From assembly GCA_030149365.1 (NCBI GenBank), contig JASBRP010000051.1, positions 62,001 to 126,000 of the forward strand: a DNA stretch of 64,000 bases. The letters run 5' to 3'. Below, in pieces: positions 39,976 to 48,817 of this stretch. The stretch's first letter is position 1. Each line of letters begins with the position of its first letter. Under the pieces are notes generated by a model that ran no database searches, had not been told where the DNA came from, and saw only the letters and a list, made by a program, of their open reading frames with translations. The stretch is from Solimonas sp. Its GTDB lineage: Bacteria > Pseudomonadota > Gammaproteobacteria > Nevskiales > Nevskiaceae. Position numbers and translations under genes: made by a program.

Positions 39976-40620
39976 TCACTCCGCATCCGGTTGATTCGCC
40001 GGATGTGCATTCTGGAAAGCCTTCAGAATATTGCAGGCCTGCTCGATGCGCCGCAGGGTCGGATAGGCGTCCAGCGCCATCCCGAAGCGCTCCGCATTGA
40101 ATAACTGGGGCACCAGGCAACAATCCGCCAAAGTCGGTCGATCGCCGAAGCAAAATGCACCGCGGCGCGGCGATGTGGTCAGCCTGCTCTCGAGCGCTTG
40201 TAGCCCGAGATCGATCCAATGGCGTATCCAGGTCTGCTTCTGCTCCTCCGACAAGCCTATCGGGCCGGTCAAGTACTTCAGGACGCGCAGATTGTTTAGC
40301 GGGTGAATATCGCAGGCGATGGCCAGCGCGATCTGCCGGACCCAGGCACGGTCGGCGGCGGAGGCCGGCAGCAACGGCGATTCCGGGTAACGCTCGTCGA
40401 GATATTCAATGATTGCCAATGACTGGGCGATACGTTCGCTACCGTCTTCCAGCACCGGTACTAGCGCCGCGGGGTTTGTAGCGCGGAACTTCGCCAGGAA
40501 CTGCTCGCCCCCATCTCGCGTCAGATGCACGGGCAGATGTTCGGCCTCCAGCCCCTTGAGGTTAAGCGCGATGCGGACGCGGTAGGAGGCGGAACTGCGG
40601 TAGTAGGTGTGAAGTTTCAT
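39976..40620 (-). CDS. nagL: Maleylpyruvate isomerase, zeta-class GST
   Basis: A 214-aa glutathione S-transferase of the zeta class. RSSASYRVRIALNLKG near the N-terminus is the glutathione-binding signature, with Ala where maleylacetoacetate isomerases have Cys, and SPLLPASAADRAWVRQIAL and GDRPTLADCCLVPQ complete the fold. In this operon it should isomerise maleylpyruvate to fumarylpyruvate with glutathione, the step after gentisate 1,2-dioxygenase. It overlaps the transporter gene by 4 bases. Maleylacetoacetate isomerase is the close alternative, but no homogentisate gene is present. Confidence 0.8.
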   Translation of the reverse strand: MKLHTYYRSSASYRVRIALNLKGLEAEHLPVHLTRDGGEQFLAKFRATNPAALVPVLEDGSERIAQSLAIIEYLDERYPESPLLPASAADRAWVRQIALAIACDIHPLNNLRVLKYLTGPIGLSEEQKQTWIRHWIDLGLQALESRLTTSPRRGAFCFGDRPTLADCCLVPQLFNAERFGMALDAYPTLRRIEQACNILKAFQNAHPANQPDAE

Positions 40621-41960
40621 GGAAGCAGGTTCCGGGACGAGGGGGCGGGAGCCGGGGCGCTCAGCCGCGCCAGGCCGAAGATCGCCGCTGCCGTGACCAG
40701 CGCCGGGATCGCGCAGGCCAGCACCAGTTGGTCTGGGGACCACCCCCAGCCCAGCAGAAGTCCACCCAGCAGCGGACCGGCGACCGAGCCTATTCGACCG
40801 ATGCCCAGCGCCCAACCGACACCGGTAGCACGGATCGCGGTCGGATAGGCCTCGGCAGCCAAGGCGTTGAGGCAGAATTGCGCGCCGACTACGCCCGCGC
40901 CGGCCAAGAAGATCGCTGGCAGTGTCAGCCGCGGTAGCGCCGTCACGTGGGCCAGCGCCGCCACGATGGCGGCAACCAGCACGAAGGCAGCTCCCAGCGT
41001 CCGGTAGGGGCCATAGCGTCGCACCAAGGCAGCCAACAGGATGCCCCCGCCGATCCCGCCCAAGTTGAGCAACGACGAGGCCAGGATCGCCAAGCTTAGC
41101 GAGTAGCCGGTCAGCGTCAGCAGGGTCGGCAGCCAGTTGACCATGAAGTACATGACCAGTAGGTTCATGAAGAACGCGGTCCACAGCAGCAAGGTGACCT
41201 TCGTGCGCCGACCGCGGAACAACTCCCGTAGAGGAAATCCCGGATGCGGCGGTTCGCCGGCGATAACGCTTCGCAAATCATGCCGTCTGTCCGGCTCCAG
41301 CCGTTCCAGCACGCGCTGGAGTTCACGGCTACGAGCGCGCCGCAAAAGCAGGAACCCGGGCGACTCCGGCAAGCGCCAGGCCAGCACCAGCGTCAGCATC
41401 ACGGGGACAGCGCCACCGAGCACGAAAAGCGCCGGCCAGCCCAAGGTTGGAATCCACAGCGCGCTAAGAACGCCACCGAGGATAGAGCCCAGCGGGAAGC
41501 CGCAGAACATCAGCGTCACCAGCATGGTGCGCAGTCGCGCCGGAGCATACTCGGAGGTCAGCGCGATCAGGTTGGGCATCGCGCTGCCCAGGCCTAGCCC
41601 GGTCAGCAGGCGCAAGGCCAGCAATTGTCCGGGTGTCTGCGCCCAAGCAGTCGCCAGTGCGAATACGCCGAACAGCAGGGTCGAAACCACGATCGTCCAC
41701 TTGCGCCCCCAACGGTCGGCCAGCGGCCCGCCGATAAGCGCGCCGGCCATCAGACCCAGCAGCCCGGCACCGAACACCGGCCCCAGCGCCGACGGCGCCA
41801 TGCCCCATTGCTCGGCAATCGCGGGAGCGACGTAAGCGATGACCTGGGTGTCGAAGCCGTCAAGCAAGGCCACCAGAGCGCACAGCGTGACAACCTCAAG
41901 CTGCAGGCGTCCCAGCGGGCGCGTGTCGATCAGCTCGGTGATCCGAAATACGCCGGTCAT
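40617..41960 (-). CDS. MFS aromatic acid:H+ symporter (AAHS family)
   Basis: A 447-aa MFS transporter with about 12 membrane segments. LLDGFDTQVIAYVAPAI in TM1 holds the DGFD signature of AAHS permeases such as BenK, PcaK and GenK, and GGPLADRWGRKWT is the loop 2-3 motif. It lies between salicylate 5-hydroxylase and maleylpyruvate isomerase genes, so uptake of salicylate, gentisate or a similar aromatic acid is likely. Confidence 0.8.
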   Translation of the reverse strand: MTGVFRITELIDTRPLGRLQLEVVTLCALVALLDGFDTQVIAYVAPAIAEQWGMAPSALGPVFGAGLLGLMAGALIGGPLADRWGRKWTIVVSTLLFGVFALATAWAQTPGQLLALRLLTGLGLGSAMPNLIALTSEYAPARLRTMLVTLMFCGFPLGSILGGVLSALWIPTLGWPALFVLGGAVPVMLTLVLAWRLPESPGFLLLRRARSRELQRVLERLEPDRRHDLRSVIAGEPPHPGFPLRELFRGRRTKVTLLLWTAFFMNLLVMYFMVNWLPTLLTLTGYSLSLAILASSLLNLGGIGGGILLAALVRRYGPYRTLGAAFVLVAAIVAALAHVTALPRLTLPAIFLAGAGVVGAQFCLNALAAEAYPTAIRATGVGWALGIGRIGSVAGPLLGGLLLGWGWSPDQLVLACAIPALVTAAAIFGLARLSAPAPAPSSRNLLP

Positions 41961-41967
41961 TAAGTTC

Positions 41968-42450
41968 CTAGATTGGGTAGATGATCGCGTTGGGGATCAT
42001 TTCGCTGTCGTAAATGCAGAAGCGCGACGCGAACTTCAGCGCACCATCTACCCTCACCACTTCGTCCAGATAACGGCCGACATTGAACACCGTGCTGATT
42101 TCCCCAAGCTTGGTACGGAACACCGCGTAGTTCGCCTCCAGGAACCAGCGCCCGCGATCCACCGCCAGGACGCGCGGCAAGCTCACGACATGCCGTTGGT
42201 AATAGGGGTCATGGAACAGGGTCTCGCGGATTCCGTAGACGCGATCCTGCAGCATGCCCTTGCTATGGAAATGCAGCGTCGCCAGCGGCAGCTCACGCTC
42301 ATGGTTTTCGCGCGGCTGGAGCTTGTAGACGCAATGCTCGGTGAAGAACTCGGGCCAGCGGTCCCAGTTGCCCGCATCGACGGCGGCCGTATACTCGGCG
42401 TAGAGTTGCAGAAGCTCGGTGTACACCAGCGGTTCGAGTGCCTGATTCAT
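41968..42450 (-). CDS. nagH: Salicylate 5-hydroxylase small subunit
   Basis: A 160-aa beta subunit of a Rieske oxygenase with the SnoaL-like cone fold: LLQLYAEYTAAVDAGNWDRW, HCVYKLQPRENH, RVYGIRETLFHDP and VGRYLDEVVR. It has no cofactor motif and gives structure to the alpha subunit. Its ATG overlaps the nagG stop by 4 bases. Assignment follows from the nagG-like alpha subunit and the gentisate genes around. Confidence 0.8.
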   Translation of the reverse strand: MNQALEPLVYTELLQLYAEYTAAVDAGNWDRWPEFFTEHCVYKLQPRENHERELPLATLHFHSKGMLQDRVYGIRETLFHDPYYQRHVVSLPRVLAVDRGRWFLEANYAVFRTKLGEISTVFNVGRYLDEVVRVDGALKFASRFCIYDSEMIPNAIIYPI

Positions 42451-43709
42451 ACGCCCATCACCCGCCGCCAGTATTGGTACATGCCCCGAATCAGTGTCTC
42501 CGAGGCGATGTTGGTTGCCTCTTCGCTATCGTGCCCACCCATTTCCAGCAGGCATTGCTGGTCTGGCTTTTCCTGGAACCCCATCTGCGAGAACTCGATG
42601 ACCTCGCCGTCGTCCGCGGAAACATAGCCGGACGGGCCGAACAGGTTGGCTTGCAGCAAGCGCCGCTGGATCATCTCGTCGCTGTCGTCTTCGAAGGCGA
42701 AGTGAGTCCACACGAAATCAAACACGCCAGGCCCGCGCGGTTGGATATGCCGCATCGAGAGACTATTGACCTGCTGCTGAATGATCAGGCTCGGAAACAG
42801 CGTCAACATCACCGCGGTCGGACCCTTCCACCATTCCTCTGGCACGATGTCGAGTTGGCGCGGGTCGCGCAGGCTCATGTCGGCTTTGTAGCTGGTCACG
42901 CCGGAGACGACGTCCCCGGCCGGCTTGCCGACGCTGCGCACGCCGATCATCGCGGCATGGCGCTTGTGCGGGTCCATCTTCAGTGAGGTCTTGCTGTCGG
43001 CGCGCCACAAGCCGAAGGTCACGAACCAGCTATGCAACAGGCCCGGATGATAGGGATCCTTGATGTTTTCCTGCATCAGCTTCCAGTTTCCCGGGATTCG
43101 TTGCCGGTTGTAGCCCAGTATCTTCAGCTTGCGGCCGTCGAAAACGCGGTCGAAGTAGGACAGGATCGTCGGACCGAGGTAGTCCTCAAAGGACTCCAGC
43201 GAGTGGTCGAAGCTGGCAAACACCACGCCGCCGCGCACCGCGACCTTGAGCGAGGTCAGGCCGCGGCCCTCCATCTGGAAATCAGCCGGCATGCCGCCAT
43301 TGAGCTGACCGTCCTGGCGGATACCTCGGCGATAGGGAATGCCGCGCAACTTGCCCTCAAGATCGTAGGCCCACTGATGGTAGGGGCAGACGAATTCCTT
43401 GCGGTTACCCTGGCGCTCGCGGCAGAACTGCGCGCCGCGATGGGCGCAGACGTTCTCCAGCACCCGCACGCCGCCGTCCTGGGTGCGCACCATGATGACC
43501 GAACGCTCTCCGACAACCGAGCGGCGGAAGTCGCCCGGGTGCGGGATCTCGGCCTCCAGGCCGATATAGCACCAGTGACCGGCGTAGTAGAAGCGCTCGA
43601 GTTCGCGTCGATAGGTATCCGGATCCGTGTAGACCCAATAGGGCACGCGGTGCACCCCGTCGCCCGGCCAACCCGGCGACGAAGGGAGAGTGATGGGGGC
43701 GTCGTTCAT
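42447..43709 (-). CDS. nagG: Salicylate 5-hydroxylase large subunit
   Basis: A 420-aa Rieske non-haem iron oxygenase alpha subunit. The [2Fe-2S] ligands are Cys88-x-His90 and Cys108-x2-His111, and the mononuclear iron site lies at Asp218, His221 and His226 (KDPYHPGLLH). The opening GVHRVPYWVYTDPD and WCYIGLEAEIPHPGDF resemble NagG, which converts salicylate to gentisate. Gentisate dioxygenase, fumarylpyruvate hydrolase and isomerase follow in the same operon, which supports this substrate; anthranilate or benzoate-type substrates are less likely. AGGAG precedes ATG 43709. Electrons should come from the reductase at 46516-45533 and the ferredoxin at 49865. Confidence 0.85.
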   Translation of the reverse strand: MNDAPITLPSSPGWPGDGVHRVPYWVYTDPDTYRRELERFYYAGHWCYIGLEAEIPHPGDFRRSVVGERSVIMVRTQDGGVRVLENVCAHRGAQFCRERQGNRKEFVCPYHQWAYDLEGKLRGIPYRRGIRQDGQLNGGMPADFQMEGRGLTSLKVAVRGGVVFASFDHSLESFEDYLGPTILSYFDRVFDGRKLKILGYNRQRIPGNWKLMQENIKDPYHPGLLHSWFVTFGLWRADSKTSLKMDPHKRHAAMIGVRSVGKPAGDVVSGVTSYKADMSLRDPRQLDIVPEEWWKGPTAVMLTLFPSLIIQQQVNSLSMRHIQPRGPGVFDFVWTHFAFEDDSDEMIQRRLLQANLFGPSGYVSADDGEVIEFSQMGFQEKPDQQCLLEMGGHDSEEATNIASETLIRGMYQYWRRVMGV

Positions 43710-43727
43710 GGCGGTTCTCCTGAGCGG

Positions 43728-44423
43728 TCAGCCCGCCACGCGTACCTGGATTTCGCCTAGACCATCGATCCGTCCCAGCATCAGGTCGCCGGCGACCACC
43801 GCGCCGACGCCTTCCGGCGTGCCGGTCATGATCAGATCGCCCGGTTGCAGGGTCTCGAACTGCGACAAGAAGGCGATGCACTCCGGCACGCTCCAGATGA
43901 GCTTGGCGATATCCGAAGCCTGGCGCGGCTGGCCATTGACAGCGACCGATATGGAAGCGGATTTCGGATGGCCCACGTCGGCGACCCGACGGATCGCGCC
44001 GATCGGCGCAGACTGCGAAAAAGATTTGCCGAACTCCCAGGGGCGCCCCTTGTCGCGAGCCTCCAGCTGCAGGTCACGGCGCGTCATGTCCAGGCCCACG
44101 GCGTAGCCGTAGACCAGCGACTCGGCCTCGTCCTGCGACACCGCCCTGCCCTGCCGGCCGATCGCCACCACCAGCTCGATCTCATGATGGAAGTTGCCGG
44201 TCATCGGCGGATACGGAATCTCCGCGGTCTGGCCGTTGACGGCCACGGTCGCGGAAGCGGGTTTCATGAAGAAGAACGGCGGCTCGCGCTCGTCCTGGCC
44301 CATTTCACGGGCATGGGCCGCGTAGTTGCGGCCGACGCAGAAAATGCGATTGACCGGAAACTGTTCGTCGCTGCCGGCCACCGGCAGCACATAGCCCGGC
44401 GCGGGCGAAAATGTGTACTTCAC
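43728..44423 (-). CDS. nagK: Fumarylpyruvate hydrolase, FAH family
   Basis: A 231-aa FAH-family enzyme. FCVGRNYAAHAREMG, PFFFMKPASATV, HEIELVVAIGRQG and GDLIMTGTPEGVG supply the metal-binding and catalytic elements. GTG 44423 has GGAG six bases upstream. It should split fumarylpyruvate into fumarate and pyruvate, the last step of the glutathione-dependent gentisate route. It sits 18 bases before nagG and 49 bases after the gentisate dioxygenase gene. Confidence 0.85.
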   Translation of the reverse strand: MKYTFSPAPGYVLPVAGSDEQFPVNRIFCVGRNYAAHAREMGQDEREPPFFFMKPASATVAVNGQTAEIPYPPMTGNFHHEIELVVAIGRQGRAVSQDEAESLVYGYAVGLDMTRRDLQLEARDKGRPWEFGKSFSQSAPIGAIRRVADVGHPKSASISVAVNGQPRQASDIAKLIWSVPECIAFLSQFETLQPGDLIMTGTPEGVGAVVAGDLMLGRIDGLGEIQVRVAG

Positions 44424-44472
44424 CAAACTCTCCTCGAGTACTGTGAATCGGGTTGTGAACCTGGATGTGTAA

Positions 44473-45522
44473 TCAGGCCTTTTGCTCGCGCCACAGACCC
44501 AGCAGTCGCTGGACCGGGCGGTCGGAATAGCTGAACAGGATGGTTTCGCAGGTCACCTGGAGATGCAGTTCATTCCAGGAGGGCACGACGAACACGTCGT
44601 TCTCGCCAAAGCTCAGTTCGGTCTCGCCGATGCGCGCCGCACCACCGCCCTGCAGGCAGACAAAGATGCTGCTGTCGGTACTGCGGCAACCGCGGGTCTC
44701 GAAGCCGGCGGGCAGCAATTGAGCCGCCGCGCCGATCGTCGGCATCGGGGAACCTCCGGTGGCTGGGTTGACGTAGCGAAGCTTGTAACCGTGATGCGGA
44801 TCGATGTCGCCTGATGCGATCCCACGCAGCGCCTCTCGCGTCCGGGCGTAGGGATAGACGAAGACCTTGGTCGGATCCTGGCGCTGCGGCTCGAAATCCA
44901 CCGGCAGCATGTTGTACCCGTAGCGCGCGAGTGCATCGCCCTCGCGCCGTATCACCGCTTGCTCGTCTTGCGCGCTCTTTTCAGCGAAGCCGGCGTCGAG
45001 CAGTTGCACGATCGGGATGTCGAGGCCATCGAGCCAGATCACCGGCTGTGTGCCGGAGTTTCCGTGATCGTGGAAGGTCCAAGCCGGGGTGATGATGAAA
45101 TCACCCCGGCGCATCGTCGTGCGCTCGCCGTCCACCGCGGTGTAGGCGCCCTCGCCCTCCAGCACCAGGCGCAGCGCCGACTGCGTGTGGCGATGCGCTG
45201 GCGCGACTTCACCCGGCAGGATCAGCTGTAGGCCGGCATAAAGGCTCTGAGTGATGCGCGACTGCCCCCGCAATCCGGGATTCTCCAGCACCAGCACCCG
45301 GCGCTCGGCCTCGTGCGCACTGATCAACCCGCCGGCTTCAAGCAGATAGGCGCGGGCCTGGTTGTAGCGCCACAGTGCCGCCTGTGCCGGGCTTCTCGGC
45401 GTCGGCGGCACCAACGTCCCCAGCACTTCCCAGAGCGGCGTGAGGTGGTGGCGGTCGATGCGTTCGTAGTACTCGCGGCGGGCATCGAGGCCAGCGGGGT
45501 CGATCATGGCAGCGGAGGTCAT
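44473..45522 (-). CDS. nagI: Gentisate 1,2-dioxygenase
   Basis: A 349-aa bicupin dioxygenase. APAHRHTQSALRLVLEGEG carries the iron-binding HxH of the first cupin, followed by the conserved WTFHDHGN; a second cupin (RIGETELSFGENDVFVVPSW) closes the protein. It opens the gentisate ring to maleylpyruvate. ATG 45522 is chosen for family length; the ORF continues upstream to 45660 into the reductase gene. It lies 10 bases after that gene, within the gentisate operon. Confidence 0.9.
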   Translation of the reverse strand: MTSAAMIDPAGLDARREYYERIDRHHLTPLWEVLGTLVPPTPRSPAQAALWRYNQARAYLLEAGGLISAHEAERRVLVLENPGLRGQSRITQSLYAGLQLILPGEVAPAHRHTQSALRLVLEGEGAYTAVDGERTTMRRGDFIITPAWTFHDHGNSGTQPVIWLDGLDIPIVQLLDAGFAEKSAQDEQAVIRREGDALARYGYNMLPVDFEPQRQDPTKVFVYPYARTREALRGIASGDIDPHHGYKLRYVNPATGGSPMPTIGAAAQLLPAGFETRGCRSTDSSIFVCLQGGGAARIGETELSFGENDVFVVPSWNELHLQVTCETILFSYSDRPVQRLLGLWREQKA

Positions 45523-45532
45523 GGGAGCCTGG

Positions 45533-46516
45533 CTAGTTTCCGGTGATGTGAAAGGGTTCCGCGTAGATGCTCTGTTCCGCCATCTGCTTCTCCCGCAGCG
45601 TACGCACCGTGGCGTCCACCGCGTGCGGCGATCCAAAAACGTAGCCGCGCCAGCCCGCAAGGCTGGGGAAATCAGCCGCGATCGCGCTTGTCAGCAGGCC
45701 ACGCCTCATGCCACGGTCGAGGGCTCCGGTGGCGACCACGGTGTGCGCACACGCCGCCGGCAAATGCTCCAGGACCTGCGCCAGTTCGTCCTGGCCATAG
45801 ACGTCTTCCCGACAGGTGAACCCCAAGTAGATCTGCAGCGGATTCTTCATTCCTGCGGCGGCAATGCCGCGTAGGATCGACAGCGTCGGTGCCAGGCCGG
45901 TGCCGGCACCCACACAGAGGATGGGATCTTCATTGCGAGATCGCAGGAAGGTGATTCCCAGCGGCCCACGCAGCTTGAGCACGTCGCCGGGCTTGAGCTC
46001 TCCGGAAAGGCGGGCGGAAGCACGGCCCCCTGGATGGAGACGAGCGTGAAACTCCAGTTCGTTTCCCGGCAATCCACACATCGAGTACGGACGGGCAAGG
46101 CCGCGCTCGAATTCCAGCTCGACGTACTGCCCTGGGGAAAATGACAGCGGCGACTGTGGCCGCACCCTCAGCCCCAGGGTGTCGCGGCACAGCGGCGCCA
46201 CCGCCACCACCTCGGCCTTCATCGTGCGCGCCGGGTGAACTACCACCTCTTCCGGCGCAGGAATCTCGATCACACAGTCTTCGGTCAGCACGCTCTGGCA
46301 GGCCAGCACGCAGGACGACCCCGGAACCGGCGACGGACGCATCTGCCGCGCCGTCCCCACGACTTTGCCGCGCAGGAGCCGGCAGCGACAGACGCCGCAG
46401 CGTCCGTCCTTGCAGCTGTGCGAGATAGGAACCTGGTTGCCCAATAGCGCGTCCAGCAGGGTCTCCCCCGCCTGTACTTCCAGGACACGCCCGCTGGGTC
46501 GCACCACCAGTTCCAC
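45533..46516 (-). CDS. nagAa: Ferredoxin/FAD reductase of ring hydroxylase
   Basis: A 327-aa protein from GTG 46516, with GGAGG six bases upstream. Plant-type [2Fe-2S] ligands are Cys35, Cys40, Cys43 and Cys73, followed by an FAD domain (RPYSMCG) and an NAD domain (VGAGTGLAPTLSI). This layout matches NagAa, which passes electrons from NADH to the ferredoxin of salicylate 5-hydroxylase and naphthalene dioxygenase. It is the first gene of the gentisate operon, and its promoter faces that of the CoA-transferase gene. Confidence 0.85.
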   Translation of the reverse strand: MELVVRPSGRVLEVQAGETLLDALLGNQVPISHSCKDGRCGVCRCRLLRGKVVGTARQMRPSPVPGSSCVLACQSVLTEDCVIEIPAPEEVVVHPARTMKAEVVAVAPLCRDTLGLRVRPQSPLSFSPGQYVELEFERGLARPYSMCGLPGNELEFHARLHPGGRASARLSGELKPGDVLKLRGPLGITFLRSRNEDPILCVGAGTGLAPTLSILRGIAAAGMKNPLQIYLGFTCREDVYGQDELAQVLEHLPAACAHTVVATGALDRGMRRGLLTSAIAADFPSLAGWRGYVFGSPHAVDATVRTLREKQMAEQSIYAEPFHITGN

Positions 46517-46584
46517 CCTCGTCCTCCTCTGATCCACTTCGATTGCAGAATCGGAGATGCTCCACCATAAGTAAATCGTATGAG

Positions 46585-46611
46585 GTGAATGATGCAGTTC
46601 ACTCTGGTGAA
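46585..46611. promoter_or_regulatory. Candidate LysR (NagR) binding sites
   Basis: Half-sites GTGAA (46585-46589), TTCAC (46598-46602) and GTGAA (46607-46611) form two overlapping palindromes, TTCAC-TCTG-GTGAA being 5-4-5. TTCAC is also part of the NahR consensus. They lie in the divergent region between the reductase and CoA-transferase genes. Confidence 0.5.
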
Positions 46612-46670
46612 TGTTGTATCCGGAGGATCGCGGGCTAGTCTGCGCACTCCGACACCGACAGGGATCAACG

Positions 46671-47879
46671 ATGAGCAGCGATGCACGTACCGACCCGCCG
46701 CCTCTGACAGGACTCAAGGTTCTCGAATTCGGCCAGCTGATAGGCGGTCCCTTCGCCGGCAAGATCCTCGGCGACTTCGGCGCCGAAGTGATCAAGATCG
46801 AGCCGCCGGGACAAGGCGATCCGCTGCGCAACTGGCGCCTGCTTCGCAACGGCACCTCGGTCTGGTGGCAGATACAATCGCGCAACAAACGTTCGGTGAC
46901 GCTGGACCTGCGCCAGCCCGAGGCGCAGGACATCGCGCGACGGCTCGCGGAAGAGGCCGACGTGTTGATCGAGAATTTCCGCCCCGGCGTGCTGGAGGAC
47001 TGGGGGCTGGGTTGGAAGGAGCTATCGGCTCTCAACCCGGGCCTTGTGATGCTGCGCATCTCCGGTTACGGCCAGACCGGTCCCTACCGCGACCGTCCCG
47101 GCTTTGGCGTCATCGGCGAAGCCATGGGCGGCCTGCGCCACCTCAGCGGCGAGCCCGGACGCCTGCCGGTTCGGGTTGGCGTCAGCATCGGCGATACCCT
47201 GGCCGCACTGCACGGCGTGATCGGCATACTGCTGGCGCTGTACCACCGCAAGGTCAACGGCGGGGCCGGCCAGATGATCGACGTGGCGCTGTACGAGGCC
47301 GTGTTCAACTGCATGGAGAGCCTGCTATCGGAGTACAGCGCCGCCGGCGTCATACGTGAACCAGCGGGCAGCGCGCTGCCGGGTATCGCACCCAGCAACG
47401 CCTATCCCTGCAGCGACGGCCACGTCCTGATCGCCGGCAACGGCGACAGCATCTTCAAGCGGCTGATGGAGACGATCGGCCGCCACGACCTGGCGCAGAA
47501 CACGGCACTAGCCGACAACGAAGGCCGTGTCGCCCGCGCCGCGCAGCTCGACGAAGCGATCAGCGCCTGGACCCGGCTACGCCGCGTCGAGGAGGTACTG
47601 GGGGCACTGCAGGACGTACGCGTGCCCTGCGGCCGGGTCTACTCCGCCCGAGACATCGCCGAGGACCCGCAATACCGTGCACGCGGCATGATACAGACCA
47701 TGACCACGCGGGACGGCGACATGCTGGAAGTTCCGGGCATCATCCCCCAGCTGTCGCTGAGTCCTGGTGGAATTCGCCACCCCGCGCCGCGGCTGGGTGA
47801 GGACACCGAGGCCGTGCTGTCCAGCCTTGGCATCGAGGGCGAGCGCCTTTCCGCGCTGCGCAGAGCGCGCATCGTATGA
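46671..47879 (+). CDS. Family III CoA-transferase
   Basis: A 402-aa CaiB/BaiF-type CoA-transferase: LEFGQLIGGPFAGKILGDFG, VIKIEPPGQGDPLRNW, ISGYGQTGPYRDRPGFG and GAGQMIDVALYEAV are the family landmarks. AGGGA precedes ATG 46671. Its stop overlaps the start of the HMG-CoA-lyase-like gene by 4 bases. Together they resemble pairs that activate a hydroxy-acid with CoA and split it, such as citramalate. The substrate is not evident, since the gentisate route as usually drawn needs no CoA ester. Confidence 0.75.
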   Translation: MSSDARTDPPPLTGLKVLEFGQLIGGPFAGKILGDFGAEVIKIEPPGQGDPLRNWRLLRNGTSVWWQIQSRNKRSVTLDLRQPEAQDIARRLAEEADVLIENFRPGVLEDWGLGWKELSALNPGLVMLRISGYGQTGPYRDRPGFGVIGEAMGGLRHLSGEPGRLPVRVGVSIGDTLAALHGVIGILLALYHRKVNGGAGQMIDVALYEAVFNCMESLLSEYSAAGVIREPAGSALPGIAPSNAYPCSDGHVLIAGNGDSIFKRLMETIGRHDLAQNTALADNEGRVARAAQLDEAISAWTRLRRVEEVLGALQDVRVPCGRVYSARDIAEDPQYRARGMIQTMTTRDGDMLEVPGIIPQLSLSPGGIRHPAPRLGEDTEAVLSSLGIEGERLSALRRARIV

Positions 47880-48817
47880 CCCATGCAATGAGTCCGCGTT
47901 CCCGCATCCACCTCACTGAGGTCGCCCCGCGCGACGGCCTACAGGCCGAAGCCTGCTTCGTGCCCAGCGCCGACAAGATCGCACTGATCGACATGCTGTC
48001 GCGCAGCGGACTGGCCAAGATCGAAGTCACGTCCTTCGTATCGCCCCAGGCCATCCCGGCACTGGCCGATGCGGACGCCGTGCTCGGCACTATCCACCGC
48101 ACGCCGGGGATCATCTACACGGTCCTGGTGCCGAACCTGCGGGGCGCCGAACGCGCACTGCCACTGCGGCCGGACGAATTCAACCTGGTGATATCGGTCA
48201 GTGAGAGTCACAACCGTGCCAACCTGCGCCGCAGCTGCGAAGAGTCCTTCAGCACCTTGCGCGAGGTCGTCGCCCTGGCACACACGGCCGGTATCGCCAT
48301 CAACGTCTCGCTATCCACCGCCTTCGGCTGTCCTTACGAAGGTGAGGTCGCTCAGGCACGTGTGCTCGACTGGGCATGGCAGTTTTTCGATCTCGGCGTG
48401 GACAGCATTGCGCTCTGCGATACCACCGGAATGGCCTACCCCGCCCAGGTTTCCACGATCTGCGCCGCCTGGACGCGACGATGGCCGCTGGAAGCGCTGA
48501 CACTTCATTTCCACAACACCCGCGGCATGGGCCTGGCCAACGTACTGGCCGGCGCAGCTGCAGGCGTCAGGCGCTTCGACGCTTCGCTGGGCGGACTGGG
48601 CGGCTGCCCGTATGCGCCGGGTGCCACAGGAAATGTCTGCACCGAGGACGTCGCGCACATGCTGGAGTTGCAGGGCTACGATTGCGGCATCGACATCGAC
48701 ATCCTGCTCGCCGCTTCCGAGAGGCTGCAGAAGCTGGTCGGCCACGAAGTACCGGGGCAGATCCTCAAGGCCGGACGGCGCCTGGAACGACGCCCCGCGG
48801 CCATCGTCAATCGGTAA
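47876..48817 (+). CDS. HMG-CoA lyase-like aldolase
   Basis: A 313-aa TIM-barrel enzyme of the HMGL/DRE family: EVAPRDGLQAEA near the N-terminus, the metal-binding HFHNTRG and the catalytic-loop GGLGGCPYAPGATGN with its Cys. These match HMG-CoA lyase and citramalyl-CoA lyase relatives. Coupled to the CoA-transferase, it probably cleaves a 3-hydroxyacyl-CoA to acetyl-CoA and a keto acid. The last 11 bases overlap the end of the convergent LysR gene. Confidence 0.8.
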   Translation: MTHAMSPRSRIHLTEVAPRDGLQAEACFVPSADKIALIDMLSRSGLAKIEVTSFVSPQAIPALADADAVLGTIHRTPGIIYTVLVPNLRGAERALPLRPDEFNLVISVSESHNRANLRRSCEESFSTLREVVALAHTAGIAINVSLSTAFGCPYEGEVAQARVLDWAWQFFDLGVDSIALCDTTGMAYPAQVSTICAAWTRRWPLEALTLHFHNTRGMGLANVLAGAAAGVRRFDASLGGLGGCPYAPGATGNVCTEDVAHMLELQGYDCGIDIDILLAASERLQKLVGHEVPGQILKAGRRLERRPAAIVNR

